NCBI GenBank assembly: GCA_008923285.1 | Contig: WBSG01000003.1 | Location: forward strand, 124,001-188,000 | DNA: 64,000 nt | Source: Betaproteobacteria bacterium SCN2 | Lineage (GTDB): Bacteria; Pseudomonadota; Gammaproteobacteria; Burkholderiales; Thiobacillaceae | Reading direction: 5' to 3' | Part shown: positions 35,127 through 44,945 of the stretch, piece by piece | How the letters are laid out: each line of letters begins with the position of its first letter | Position numbering within the stretch: the stretch's first letter is position 1 | Translations under genes and position numbers: made by a program | The notes under the pieces: model-generated | Database searches by the model: none | What the model was told of the DNA's origin: nothing | The model's input: only the letters and a program-made list of their open reading frames with translations

Positions 35127-35622
35127 ATGCGCGATCGTAAACGACGAAATGGTATTCGAGCCGGTTCGCTTCGTCGCTGCGCCTGTCGCGGCTGACTTCG
35201 CGCCAGTCTGCGCGGTCGTAGTCGGGAAACCAGGCGTCGCCTTCGACATCGGCCTGGATTTCGGTGAGATAGAGGCGGTCGGCCAGCGGCAGCGCCTGGC
35301 CGTAGAGATCGGCGCCGCCGACGAAGAATATTTCCTCGTCCGCGCCGCAAATGTCGATGGCTTCCTGCAGCGAGTGCGCGATTTTCACGCCCTCGGGCGC
35401 GGGGAAGTTGCCGCGCGTGATGATTACCGTGGTACGGCCCGGCAGGGGCTTGCCGATGGACTCGTAGGTCTTGCGTCCCATGAGGATGTGATGTCCCAGG
35501 GTCAGCGCCTTGAAGTACTTGAGGTCCTCCGGCAGCCGCCACGGCAGGGTGTTGTCGATGCCGATGGTGCGGTTTCTGGCCAGGGCGGAAATGATGCTGA
35601 TGCGAGGTTTGCTTGGACTCAT
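35125..35622 (-). CDS. folA: Dihydrofolate reductase
   Basis: Reduces dihydrofolate to tetrahydrofolate, regenerating the cofactor consumed by ThyA. The 165-residue protein starts MSPSKPRISIISALARNRTIGIDNTLPWRLPEDLKYF, with the active-site Asp/Trp loop. It then has LGHHILMGRKTYESIGKPLPGR (about residues 41-62) and EEIFFVGGADLYGQALPLADRLYLTEI. It lies downstream of thyA after a 75-bp gap with a dispersed repeat. Confidence 0.98.
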   Translation of the reverse strand: MSPSKPRISIISALARNRTIGIDNTLPWRLPEDLKYFKALTLGHHILMGRKTYESIGKPLPGRTTVIITRGNFPAPEGVKIAHSLQEAIDICGADEEIFFVGGADLYGQALPLADRLYLTEIQADVEGDAWFPDYDRADWREVSRDRRSDEANRLEYHFVVYDRA

Positions 35623-35650
35623 GTTTTCTCGTTATTGATCTTCACTTCCT

Positions 35651-35686
35651 GGATTGCCGCGTCGGCTACGCCTCCTCGCAATGACG
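35651..35686. repeat. Short dispersed palindromic repeat (CGTCATTGCGAGGA type)
   Basis: On the minus strand this 36-bp segment starts CGTCATTGCGAGGAGGCG and ends GACGCGGCAATCC. Its ends (ATTGC / GCAAT) are complementary. This is the appearance of the ATTGCGAG...GCAATCC extragenic palindromes that occur in many copies in diverse bacterial genomes (from general knowledge). Only one copy was noticed in this window. Confidence 0.7.
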
Positions 35687-35697
35687 TATTCCAGGCA

Positions 35698-36492
35698 TCA
35701 AACCGCGACGGGGGCTTTAATTGCCGGATGCGGGTCGTAGCCCGCCAGCGTGAAGTCCTCGAACCTGAAGGCAAACAAGTCCTTCACCTCGGGGTTGATA
35801 TTCATGGTCGGCAGCGGGCGCGGCTCGCGCGAGAGCTGCTCGTTGACCTGATCGAAGTGATTCGAGTAGATGTGCGCATCGCCCAGGGTGTGCACGAAAT
35901 CGCCGGGCTTGAGACCCGTCACCTGCGCCACCATCATGGTCAGCAGCGCGTAGCTCGCGATGTTGAAGGGCACGCCCAAAAACAAATCAGCGCTGCGCTG
36001 GTAGAGCTGGCAGGACAGTTTGCCGTCGGCGACGTAGAACTGGAAGAAGGCATGGCAAGGCGCCAGCGCCATCTTGTCGAGGTCAGCCACGTTCCAGGCC
36101 GAGACGATGATGCGGCGCGAATCCGGATTGTTTTTAAGATCGTCGAGCACGCGCTGAATTTGATCAATGTGGCGGCCGTCGGGTGCCGGCCAGGAACGCC
36201 ACTGATAGCCATATACCGGCCCAAGATTGCCCGCCTCGTCGGCCCACTCATCCCAGATGGACACGCCGTTGTCCTTCAGGTACCTGATGTTGGTGTCGCC
36301 CTGCAGGAACCACAGCAGCTCGTGGATGATGGAGCGCAGGTGGCACTTCTTGGTGGTCACCAGCGGAAAGCCCTGCGCAAGATCGAAGCGCATCTGGTAG
36401 CCGAACACGGAGACGGTGCCGGTGCCGGTTCGGTCGGATTTCCGCACGCCGTTGTCGCGCACGTGGCGCAGGAGATCAAGGTAGTTTTTCAT
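35698..36492 (-). CDS. thyA: Thymidylate synthase
   Basis: Makes dTMP from dUMP using methylenetetrahydrofolate. The 264-residue protein has the catalytic Cys in [12 protein letters not shown] (about residue 146) followed by [21 protein letters not shown], the dUMP-binding Arg/Ser/Asn residues, and [19 protein letters not shown] near the N-terminus. Its ATG is 2 bp downstream of the lipoprotein gene stop. It precedes folA, a common pairing. Confidence 0.98.
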   Translation of the reverse strand: MKNYLDLLRHVRDNGVRKSDRTGTGTVSVFGYQMRFDLAQGFPLVTTKKCHLRSIIHELLWFLQGDTNIRYLKDNGVSIWDEWADEAGNLGPVYGYQWRSWPAPDGRHIDQIQRVLDDLKNNPDSRRIIVSAWNVADLDKMALAPCHAFFQFYVADGKLSCQLYQRSADLFLGVPFNIASYALLTMMVAQVTGLKPGDFVHTLGDAHIYSNHFDQVNEQLSREPRPLPTMNINPEVKDLFAFRFEDFTLAGYDPHPAIKAPVAV

Positions 36493-36494
36493 GC

Positions 36495-37337
36495 TCAGGG
36501 TTGCGAAGGGGCAGCCGCCCTATTATCGCCGGATTGCGGAAAAGTTTGCAGCGCGTCGGCCAGAATGCGGTCCGGCCCTGCGCCAAAGATGCTCCAGAAA
36601 GCGATTTCGAAATCCTGGTTGTCCTGCAGCGCCAGCGCCAGCCGGCGAAAACCGGCGGGGTCCGTTGTCTTGAGGTGAGCCACCATCAGCATGGCCTGGC
36701 GGTAGAACACATGGATGTCGAGATCGAATGCGCTGGCCCGGTGCCGCCTGTCCGGCACGTCGCGCGCGGTGAGGTCGATGCGCTTGCCCGCATGCGCGGC
36801 CGCCAGCGCCTGTTCGTCGGTGGCGAACTCGGCGCCGCCGCCATCTGCCGTGAGCGAGGCCCAGCCTTCATGGAACCAGACCGGAATGTTGTAGTGGTAA
36901 TGGCCGACGCGCTGGCCCAGGTGCAGGTGGGCCAATTCATGCACCAGCAGGTTTTGCAGCCGCCAGCTTTCCCTGCCGTCGAGCTTGGGCGAAAGAATCA
37001 GCCGATTGTCCGGTATCACGGCAGCGGACAGCCGCGGCGTCAGGACATGGCGCCTGAAACAGCTTTCGCTGGCGCATACGTACACTCTGGGAGACCTGGC
37101 AAAGGGCAGGAAATGCGCGGCCTCGACCTTGGCAATCGCAGCGTCGAGCCTTGCCGACACCCGGCGACCGTATTCCTCGGCCCCCTGCTCGACCCACACC
37201 CGGCTGTCCTCCGGCAAGGGCACGAACCCCTGCATGGGCTGGCGTGCGCGCGGATCGCTGGCCGTGGATGCGCAGCCGGCCAGCAGCAAGGGCCCCAGCA
37301 GGCACATCAGCCACAGCCGGCAAGCCCGTCCCCTCAT
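36495..37337 (-). CDS. Lipoprotein with peptidase MA-like (HExxH) domain
   Basis: A predicted outer-membrane lipoprotein of 280 residues: signal [12 protein letters not shown] with lipidated Cys22. Its zinc-protease-like core has HELAH at about 133-137 and a possible third ligand Glu157 in [10 protein letters not shown], the arrangement of the peptidase MA / gluzincin group. No substrate can be named. The frame is open further upstream but only over bpt; the ATG at 37337 overlaps the bpt stop (ATGA). It is encoded between bpt and thyA in an apparent aat-bpt-lipoprotein-thyA-folA operon. Confidence 0.8.
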   Translation of the reverse strand: MRGRACRLWLMCLLGPLLLAGCASTASDPRARQPMQGFVPLPEDSRVWVEQGAEEYGRRVSARLDAAIAKVEAAHFLPFARSPRVYVCASESCFRRHVLTPRLSAAVIPDNRLILSPKLDGRESWRLQNLLVHELAHLHLGQRVGHYHYNIPVWFHEGWASLTADGGGAEFATDEQALAAAHAGKRIDLTARDVPDRRHRASAFDLDIHVFYRQAMLMVAHLKTTDPAGFRRLALALQDNQDFEIAFWSIFGAGPDRILADALQTFPQSGDNRAAAPSQP

Positions 37338-38053
37338 TCGATTTCCGTCCACCGGCCCTCGACCAGTCCCTGCAGCGGCTTGAAATTGGATTTGTAAGCC
37401 ATCTTGCCCGACTCCTTGATCCAGTAGCCCAGGTAGAGATAGGGCAATTCCAGCCTGCGCGCGAGTTCGATCTGCCAGAGCACGGCATAGGTGCCGAACC
37501 CGCGCCGCTCCAGTTCGGGGTCGAAGAAGGTGTAGACCGCGGACAGGCCGTCCTCGACGCGATCGACAACCGCGACCATCACCAGCCTGCCGGCATCGCG
37601 GAACTCCACCAGCGAGGTATCGACCTGGCTGGAGAGCAGGAATTGCATGTATTGCTCGCTGTCGTCGAGGTCCATGCCGCCGCCGGTATGGCGTGCGCGC
37701 TGGTAGCGCCGGTACAGCTCGTAGTGTTCGTCGCGGAATTCCAGCGGCAGGATGCTGGCGGCAAGCGACTGGTTGTGACGAAAATTGCGCCGCTGCGAGC
37801 GGTTGGGCCGGAAGCCGCCGACTTCGATCCTGACCGGCACGCACAGTTTGCAGCCATAGCAATGCGGACGATAGGTGTAGTGCCCGCTGCGGCGGAAGCC
37901 CTCCCGGATCAGCTGGCTGTAGGCCGTCTGCCCGATGAGATGCGCGGGCGCGGCGACCTGCGAGCGCGCCTCCCGGCCCTCCAGGTAGCTGCAAGGATAA
38001 GGCGCGGTCAGATAGAACTGGATGCGCAGGAACGGCGGTTCAGAAGGGTACAT
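37334..38053 (-). CDS. bpt: Aspartate/glutamate leucyltransferase
   Basis: N-degron pathway enzyme that adds Leu to proteins with N-terminal Asp or Glu, marking them for ClpS/ClpAP. The product (239 residues from the ATG at 38053) has LRIQFYLTAPYPCSYLEGR at the N-terminus, the Cys-rich block HCYGCKLCVPVRIEV (about residues 66-80) and GYWIKESGKMAYKSNFKPLQ near the end. A TTG at 38065 is another possible start. It overlaps the end of aat, and both N-end-rule transferases are thus co-expressed. Confidence 0.95.
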   Translation of the reverse strand: MYPSEPPFLRIQFYLTAPYPCSYLEGREARSQVAAPAHLIGQTAYSQLIREGFRRSGHYTYRPHCYGCKLCVPVRIEVGGFRPNRSQRRNFRHNQSLAASILPLEFRDEHYELYRRYQRARHTGGGMDLDDSEQYMQFLLSSQVDTSLVEFRDAGRLVMVAVVDRVEDGLSAVYTFFDPELERRGFGTYAVLWQIELARRLELPYLYLGYWIKESGKMAYKSNFKPLQGLVEGRWTEIE

Positions 38054-38741
38054 CGCGAATGTCAAAGCGCCAGGGAGCCGGTACCGCTTCCAATTCTATC
38101 AAGCGTTTCATCTCGCCGAGAAAGTCCTGGCGCGGGACCGGCCTCGCCCCCATCGAGGCAAGGTGGGCGGTTTCCATCTGGCAGTCGATGAGGCCGAAGC
38201 CCCAGGCCTCGAGTTGGCGGCACAAATGCACCAGTGCCAGCTTGGAGGCATCGGTGCGGCGCGAGAACATGGATTCGCCGTAGAACATGCGGCCGATGGC
38301 CATGCCGTAAAGGCCGCCGACGAGTTCGCCGTCCATCCAGGTTTCCACCGAGTGCGCATGGCCCAGCTCGTGCAGGCGCGTGTAGGCCTCCAGCATCGGC
38401 CGGCTGATCCAGGTGCCGGACTGGCCCTGGCGCGGCGCCGCGCAGGCCAGCATGACTTCCCTGAAATGGGTATCGACGCGAATCTCATAGCCGCCGCGCC
38501 TGATGCGCTGCCTGAGCGAGCGCGTGACCTTCACTTCGCCCGGCACCAGGACCATGCGCGGATCCGGGCTCCACCACAGCACCGGTTCGCCGGGATTGAA
38601 CCAGGGGAAGATGCCATGGCGATACGCCTCGATGACGCGCGCGGGCGAAAGCTCGAGGCCCGCGCACAACAGGCCGTTGGGCTCGGTGAGCGCCGATTCG
38701 ACCGGCGGAAAGGGTTCGTCTGGTTGCAGCCAATGCAGCAT
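38040..38741 (-). CDS. aat: Leucyl/phenylalanyl-tRNA-protein transferase
   Basis: Adds Leu or Phe to proteins with N-terminal Lys or Arg, creating bacterial N-degrons. The 233-residue protein has LLCAGLELSPARVIEAYRHGIFPWFNPGEPVLWWSPDPRMV (about residues 24-64). It also has HSVETWMDGELVGGLYGMAIGRMFYGESMFSR, with the catalytic region of the GNAT fold. It starts with ATG at 38741, divergent from ccoI with about 59 bp between starts. Confidence 0.97.
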   Translation of the reverse strand: MLHWLQPDEPFPPVESALTEPNGLLCAGLELSPARVIEAYRHGIFPWFNPGEPVLWWSPDPRMVLVPGEVKVTRSLRQRIRRGGYEIRVDTHFREVMLACAAPRQGQSGTWISRPMLEAYTRLHELGHAHSVETWMDGELVGGLYGMAIGRMFYGESMFSRRTDASKLALVHLCRQLEAWGFGLIDCQMETAHLASMGARPVPRQDFLGEMKRLIELEAVPAPWRFDIRDVPF

Positions 38742-38800
38742 GGGGCGATTTTATCCGGCGACAACTGTTAACATCAGGACTTTCTCATCCTGTTTGCGCA

Positions 38801-41296
38801 ATGGCTGGCCCGACATCCTCCCCAACCGACCTTGACTCGCAGGGCTGCTTCCACTGCGGACTGCCGGTACCCGAGGGCGCGAACTACCCGATCAGCTATC
38901 GCCAGCATATCGAGCCGGCCTGCTGCCGCGGCTGCCAGGCGGTGGCGCAGACCATCATCGACTCGGGCCAGGAAGCCTATTACGAGCACCGCACCGCGCT
39001 GCCGCCCACGCCGCAGGACGCGGTGGCCGAACTGGAAAAGCTCGGCCTCTACGACCTGCCCGAGATCCAGCAGAGCTTCGTGCGCACCGAGCCGGAGAAT
39101 GTGCGCGAGGCGGCGCTGATCCTGGAGAACATCGTCTGCGCCGCCTGCGTGTGGCTGAACGAGCGCCACCTTTCGCAGCTGCCCGGGGTGATCTCGGTCG
39201 ACATCAACTACGCCACCCGCCGCGCACGCGTGCGCTGGGATTCGACCCGCCTCAAGCTCTCCGACATCCTGCGTGCGATCCAGGAAATCGGCTACGTCGC
39301 CCACCCCTTCGACGCCAGCAAGCAGGACGAGATCTTCCGCAAGGAGCGCAACACCGCGATCAAGCGCCTCGCCATCGCCGGCCTTGGCATGATGCAGGTG
39401 ATGATGTACGCCATCCCCACCTACACCGCCGACCCGTCCGAGATGACGCCGGACATCGTGGCCTTGATGCGCTGGGCCAGCCTGATCCTCACCATCCCGG
39501 TGATCTTCTATTCCTCGTGGCCCTTCTTCCAGGGCGCCTGGAAGGATTTCAGGCGCAGGACGCTGGGCATGGACGTGCCAGTGTCGCTCGGCGTGGGCTC
39601 GGCCTTCGCCGCCAGCGTGTGGGCCACGGTCACGCAGCAGGGCGAGGTGTATTACGACTCGGTCAACATGTTCATCTTCCTGCTGCTGACCGGGCGCTTC
39701 CTCGAACTCAACGCACGCCGCCGCAGCGCGCAGGCGGCGGAAGAACTGGTCAAGCTGATTCCCGCGGTGGCGACCCGCCTGCCGGACTGGCCCGCGCGCA
39801 ATGAAGAAACCGTGCCTGCCGCACAGTTGGCGCCCGGCGACCATGTGCTGGTGAGGCCGGGCGAGACCATCCCTGCCGATGGCGTGCTGGTCGAAGGCGA
39901 AAGCAGCGTGGTCGAGGCCATGCTGACCGGGGAGCCGGAACCGCGCGGCAAGCAGCCGGGCGCGACGCTCACCGGCGGCACCCTCAACCAGCAGAGTCCG
40001 CTCGTCATGCGCGTGGAAAAAACCGGCGAGGAAACCCGCCTCTCGGCCATCGTGCGCCTGCTGGACCGTGCGCAGAGCGAAAAGCCGCACATCGGGCGCA
40101 TGGCCGACCGCGCCGCCTCCTGGTTCGTCGGCCTGCTGCTGCTGTTCACCGTCCTCATCGCCGCCGTGTGGTATCAAATCGATCCGGACAGGGTGCTGTG
40201 GATCACGGTCTCGCTGCTGGTCATCACCTGTCCCTGCGCCCTCGGCCTCGCCACGCCGGCGGCGCTCACCGCCGGCACCGGACGGCTGACGCGACTGGGC
40301 CTGCTGACCACGCGCGGCCACGCGCTGGAAACCCTGGCCCAGGCCACCGACATCGTGTTCGACAAGACCGGCACCCTTACCCTGGGCAAGCTGAGCCTGC
40401 TCGATGTCGAACCCGTCGCGGGCCGCAGCAAGGACGAGGTCCTGCGGATCGCCGCCGCACTGGAATCGGCGTCCGAGCATCCCATCGCACTGGCGATCAG
40501 GCAGGCGGCCGGCCCCGTGCAAGGTGCCGAGTCGCCGGCAAACCACCCGGGCGAGGGCGTGGAAGGCAGCCTCGACGGCGAGCGCTATCGCCTCGGCAAG
40601 CCCGCCTTCGCCGGCGCCGCGCTGCCCGATGCCTCCCCGCACCCGACCGCCACCCGCCTCGCCCTGGCCGGCCCGTCCGGACTGCTGGGCTGGCTCTACC
40701 TGGGTGACGAGGTGCGTGCCGATGCCGCACGTGCGATCGCCATGCTGAAGTCGCAGGGCGTGCGCGTGCACCTCCTCTCCGGCGACAACCAGGCCGCGGC
40801 CAGCGCGGTCGCCGGCAAGCTCGGCATCGAACAGGTGCGCGCCGAAGCCATGCCCGACGACAAGCTGGCTTATGTCAAATCGCTGCAGGCCGAGGGCCGC
40901 GTCGTCGCCATGGTCGGCGACGGCATCAACGATGCCCCCGTGCTGGCGCAGGCCCAGGTGTCCATCGCCATGGGCGAAGGCACCGACGTCGCCCAGGCCG
41001 CGGCCGACATGGTGATGCTGGGCGGGCGCCTGGCCGCGCTGGCCGACGGCGTCGCCATCGCGCGCAAGACCCGCCGCATCATCTACGAAAACCTGGGCTG
41101 GGCGCTGGGCTACAACCTCATTGCCATCCCGCTGGCGGCCCTGGGGCACGTCACTCCCTGGATTGCCGGCATCGGCATGTCGGCGAGCTCGCTGCTGGTG
41201 GTGCTGAATGCGCTGCGCCTGACCGATTTCCAGAGCGCCGCCGATGGCGTGGACGCTTCAGCCTCGCGCCTCGCGCCCCAGCCCCAGTCTCGTTAA
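38801..41296 (+). CDS. ccoI: Copper-translocating P-type ATPase for cbb3 oxidase (CcoI/FixI)
   Basis: P1B-type ATPase that exports copper for assembly of the CuB centre of cbb3 oxidase. The 831-residue protein begins with a Cys-rich domain (CFHCGLPVPEG, CCRGCQA). A heavy-metal-associated domain follows with CAACVWL in place of GMTCAAC. It then has membrane helices, the CPC motif ITCPCALGLATP (about residue 477), DKTGTLT (phosphorylated Asp, about 521) and GDGINDAPVLAQA. It overlaps ccoS by one base. Context (ccoS, ccoNOQP, ccoG, ccoH) makes CcoI more likely than a detoxifying CopA. Confidence 0.96.
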   Translation: MAGPTSSPTDLDSQGCFHCGLPVPEGANYPISYRQHIEPACCRGCQAVAQTIIDSGQEAYYEHRTALPPTPQDAVAELEKLGLYDLPEIQQSFVRTEPENVREAALILENIVCAACVWLNERHLSQLPGVISVDINYATRRARVRWDSTRLKLSDILRAIQEIGYVAHPFDASKQDEIFRKERNTAIKRLAIAGLGMMQVMMYAIPTYTADPSEMTPDIVALMRWASLILTIPVIFYSSWPFFQGAWKDFRRRTLGMDVPVSLGVGSAFAASVWATVTQQGEVYYDSVNMFIFLLLTGRFLELNARRRSAQAAEELVKLIPAVATRLPDWPARNEETVPAAQLAPGDHVLVRPGETIPADGVLVEGESSVVEAMLTGEPEPRGKQPGATLTGGTLNQQSPLVMRVEKTGEETRLSAIVRLLDRAQSEKPHIGRMADRAASWFVGLLLLFTVLIAAVWYQIDPDRVLWITVSLLVITCPCALGLATPAALTAGTGRLTRLGLLTTRGHALETLAQATDIVFDKTGTLTLGKLSLLDVEPVAGRSKDEVLRIAAALESASEHPIALAIRQAAGPVQGAESPANHPGEGVEGSLDGERYRLGKPAFAGAALPDASPHPTATRLALAGPSGLLGWLYLGDEVRADAARAIAMLKSQGVRVHLLSGDNQAAASAVAGKLGIEQVRAEAMPDDKLAYVKSLQAEGRVVAMVGDGINDAPVLAQAQVSIAMGEGTDVAQAAADMVMLGGRLAALADGVAIARKTRRIIYENLGWALGYNLIAIPLAALGHVTPWIAGIGMSASSLLVVLNALRLTDFQSAADGVDASASRLAPQPQSR

Positions 41297-41475
41297 TGGA
41301 CATTCTTTTCCTGCTCATCCCCCTCGGCCTGGTCCTCGTCGGCCTCATCGCCTGGTTCTTCATCTGGTCGGTCAACCACCGCCAGTTCGAGGACATGGAA
41401 GGCCCGGCGCACGAAATCCTGATGGACGACGACAGGCCCGCCAAGCCCGATCCAGACTCGACTGTGCAGAAATAA
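41296..41475 (+). CDS. ccoS: cbb3-type oxidase assembly protein CcoS
   Basis: A 59-residue protein with one N-terminal transmembrane helix (MDILFLLIPLGLVLVGLIAW, then FFIWSV) and the typical short acidic tail starting NHRQFEDMEGPAHEIL. CcoS is needed for cofactor insertion into CcoN. The ATG overlaps the last base of the ccoI stop. This gene is short and easily missed; its position after ccoI is diagnostic. Confidence 0.95.
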   Translation: MDILFLLIPLGLVLVGLIAWFFIWSVNHRQFEDMEGPAHEILMDDDRPAKPDPDSTVQK

Positions 41476-41536
41476 GACAGTCTATCTTTCTGAAAAAACT
41501 GAACTATTCTGATTCCAGGTTCCGCCGAGACGGACG

Positions 41537-41592
41537 AATTTGGGAAAAACATTTGCGCCACAAAATCTAACAAGATATATTTATCCCAAATT
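41537..41592. promoter_or_regulatory. Inverted repeat in the ccoN upstream region
   Basis: AATTTGGGA (41537-41545) and TCCCAAATT (41584-41592) are perfect reverse complements 38 bp apart, in a lower-GC 159-bp gap between ccoS and ccoN. They could be two operator half-sites, two regulator sites or a hairpin. No T-run follows the right arm, and no FNR/ANR consensus (TTGAT-N4-ATCAA) was found. The ribosome site GGAAGGGAG follows, shortly before ccoN. Confidence 0.5.
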
Positions 41593-41634
41593 AAGCAAAC
41601 AAGACTTTTAAGTTTTCTGTGGAAGGGAGTCCCT

Positions 41635-43071
<1,437 letters not shown>

Positions 43072-43089
43072 GAGAAAGGAGAACAAGAA

Positions 43090-43695
43090 ATGGCTTTCTC
43101 ACACCAAACCATCGAAAAGAACACCGGCTGGCTCATCATCCTCACCATCCTCATCGTGAGCATCGGCGGCCTGGTCCAGATCGTGCCGCTGTACTTCCAG
43201 CGCTACGTCACCGAACCGGTCGAGGGCCTGAAACCCTACAGCGCGCTGGAACTTTCGGGACGCGATCTCTACATCCGCGAAGGCTGCGTCGGCTGCCATT
43301 CGCAGATGGTGCGTCCGTTCCGCGCCGAGACCGAGCGCTACGGCCACTACTCGGTCGCCGGCGAGTACGTGTACGACCGTCCCTTCCTGTGGGGTTCCAA
43401 GCGCACCGGACCGGACCTCATCCGCCTGTCCGGACGCTACTCGGACGACTGGCACCGCGTGCACCTGATCAACCCGCGCGACGTGGTGCCCGAGTCCAAC
43501 ATGCCGGCTTATCCCTGGCTGCAGGAAACCCCCCTCGCCGTCTCCGACATCCAGCCCAAGATGCGCGCGCTGAAGGCCCTCGGCCACCCCTACAGCGACG
43601 AGGAAATCAACAACGCTCCCGCCGAGCTGGAAGGCAAGACCGAGATGGACGCCATGATCGCCTATCTGCAAAGCCTCGGCCGCGCGATGAAGTGA
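43090..43695 (+). CDS. ccoO: cbb3-type cytochrome c oxidase subunit II (monoheme)
   Basis: Membrane-anchored c-type cytochrome that passes electrons from CcoP to CcoN. The 201-residue protein has an N-terminal anchor helix (about residues 14-36), one heme-binding site [13 protein letters not shown] (about 74-86), [24 protein letters not shown] and the axial Met region [10 protein letters not shown]. An AGGAG precedes the ATG, 18 bp after ccoN. Confidence 0.98.
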   Translation: MAFSHQTIEKNTGWLIILTILIVSIGGLVQIVPLYFQRYVTEPVEGLKPYSALELSGRDLYIREGCVGCHSQMVRPFRAETERYGHYSVAGEYVYDRPFLWGSKRTGPDLIRLSGRYSDDWHRVHLINPRDVVPESNMPAYPWLQETPLAVSDIQPKMRALKALGHPYSDEEINNAPAELEGKTEMDAMIAYLQSLGRAMK

Positions 43696-43705
43696 GGAGA
43701 CCGCA

Positions 43706-43873
43706 ATGGATGCAAGCAATTTCATCGGCAGCGCGGTGACGGTGGTGTTCTTCATCACCTTCCTCGGCATCGTATGGTGGGCCTACGGCGGCAGCCGCAA
43801 GGCACGGTTTGAAGAAGACGCGCGGATTCCCTTCGAGGAAGCCGATGACCTTCCCGCAGGAGAACAAAAATGA
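43706..43873 (+). CDS. ccoQ: cbb3-type oxidase subunit CcoQ
   Basis: A 55-residue single-helix protein (MDASNFIGSAVTVVFFITFL, then GIVWWAYGGSRKARFEEDAR) that stabilises the cbb3 complex. The length, helix and following basic-then-acidic tail are typical of CcoQ/FixQ. A GAGGAG lies upstream of the ATG. Its stop overlaps the ccoP start (ATGA). Confidence 0.95.
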   Translation: MDASNFIGSAVTVVFFITFLGIVWWAYGGSRKARFEEDARIPFEEADDLPAGEQK

Positions 43874-44850
43874 ATGAATTCACGAGCAGTTTCTGGAGCT
43901 GGTACATCATCGTCCTGACCGTGGTCAGCCTGGTCGGGGTGGCGATTTTCCTTGCTTCGCAGCGAACCCGGCGCCTCGCCCCCGGCGAGAAGGCCGAGGA
44001 AATGTCGCACAAGTGGGACGGCGATCTTGTCGAGCTGAACAACCCGCTGCCCAGCTGGTGGGTCAACCTGTTCTGGATCACGCTGATCTTCAGCGCGGGC
44101 TATCTGGTGCTCTACCCCGGTCTCGGCAGCTTCAAGGGCGTGCTGGGCTGGACTTCGTTCGGCCAGTACGACAGCGAGATGGCCAAGGCCAGGGAAAAGT
44201 ACGATCCCATCTTCAACCAGTTCCTCGGCCAGCCCGTCGAGCAGGTGGCTGCCAGCGCAGAAGCGCGCGACATGGGCCAGCGACTGTTCCTGACCTATTG
44301 CGCCCAGTGCCATGGTTCGGATGCCGCCGGCGCCACCGGCTTCCCCAACCTGACGGACAAGGACTGGCTGTACGGCGGGGATGCCGAAGCCATCAAGGCC
44401 AGCATCGCCAACGGCCGCATGGGGGTGATGCCCGCCCTGGGGGCGGCGCTGGGAACAGATGGCACGAAGCAGGTCGCCCATTACGTGCTCTCGCTCTCCG
44501 GCAGCAACCATGACGCCGGCCTCGCCGCGGCCGGCAAACCGCTGTTCGAGGCCAACTGTGCCGCCTGCCATATGCCCGACGGCACCGGCATGGCCGCCAT
44601 GGGCGCCCCCAACCTGACCGACAAGGTCTGGCTCTATGGCGGCACCGAAGCGGCCATCATCGAGGCCATCGAAAAAGGCCGTGCCGGCAACATGCCTGCG
44701 CAACTGCAGGCGCTTGGCGAAGCCAAGGTGCACCTGCTAGCCGCCTATGTCTGGGGGCTTGGCGGCGGCGTTGCCATGGCGGCCCCGCAGCCCGCTCCCG
44801 CGGCCGAAGCCGCCGCCCCGGCGGCTGAAGAAGCACCGGCCGCGCAGTAA
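43870..44850 (+). CDS. ccoP: cbb3-type cytochrome c oxidase subunit III (diheme)
   Basis: Diheme c-type cytochrome that receives electrons from soluble donors. The 326-residue protein has two N-terminal helices (about residues 8-27 and 60-80), then heme motifs CAQCH (about 144-148) and CAACH (about 235-239) in two similar cytochrome c domains, each with a methionine ligand region. The last 40 residues form an Ala/Pro/Glu-rich tail (PAPAAEAAAPAAEE), longer than usual. Confidence 0.97.
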   Translation: MNEFTSSFWSWYIIVLTVVSLVGVAIFLASQRTRRLAPGEKAEEMSHKWDGDLVELNNPLPSWWVNLFWITLIFSAGYLVLYPGLGSFKGVLGWTSFGQYDSEMAKAREKYDPIFNQFLGQPVEQVAASAEARDMGQRLFLTYCAQCHGSDAAGATGFPNLTDKDWLYGGDAEAIKASIANGRMGVMPALGAALGTDGTKQVAHYVLSLSGSNHDAGLAAAGKPLFEANCAACHMPDGTGMAAMGAPNLTDKVWLYGGTEAAIIEAIEKGRAGNMPAQLQALGEAKVHLLAAYVWGLGGGVAMAAPQPAPAAEAAAPAAEEAPAAQ

Positions 44851-44862
44851 CCGGTTCCCCCG

Positions 44863-44920
44863 GCCCGCCCCGTACGGGGCGGGCAGCGGGGACTTCCGTA
44901 TCGCCCTGCTATACGATACG
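44863..44920. promoter_or_regulatory. Two hairpins between ccoP and ccoG
   Basis: GCCCGCCCC-GTAC-GGGGCGGGC (44863-44884) is a perfect 22-bp palindrome just after ccoP, and CGTATCG ... CGATACG (44897-44903 / 44914-44920) is a second stem. Neither has a following T-run. They may stabilise the ccoNOQP message or limit read-through into ccoGH (inference). Confidence 0.7.
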
Positions 44921-44945
44921 AAAGTCTCCCTCCAATACGAGCCTC

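Noticed and set aside
38742-38800. Possible FNR site near GTTAACATCAG upstream of ccoI
   Set aside because: Only the right half resembles ATCAA; the left half does not fit TTGAT at the required spacing.
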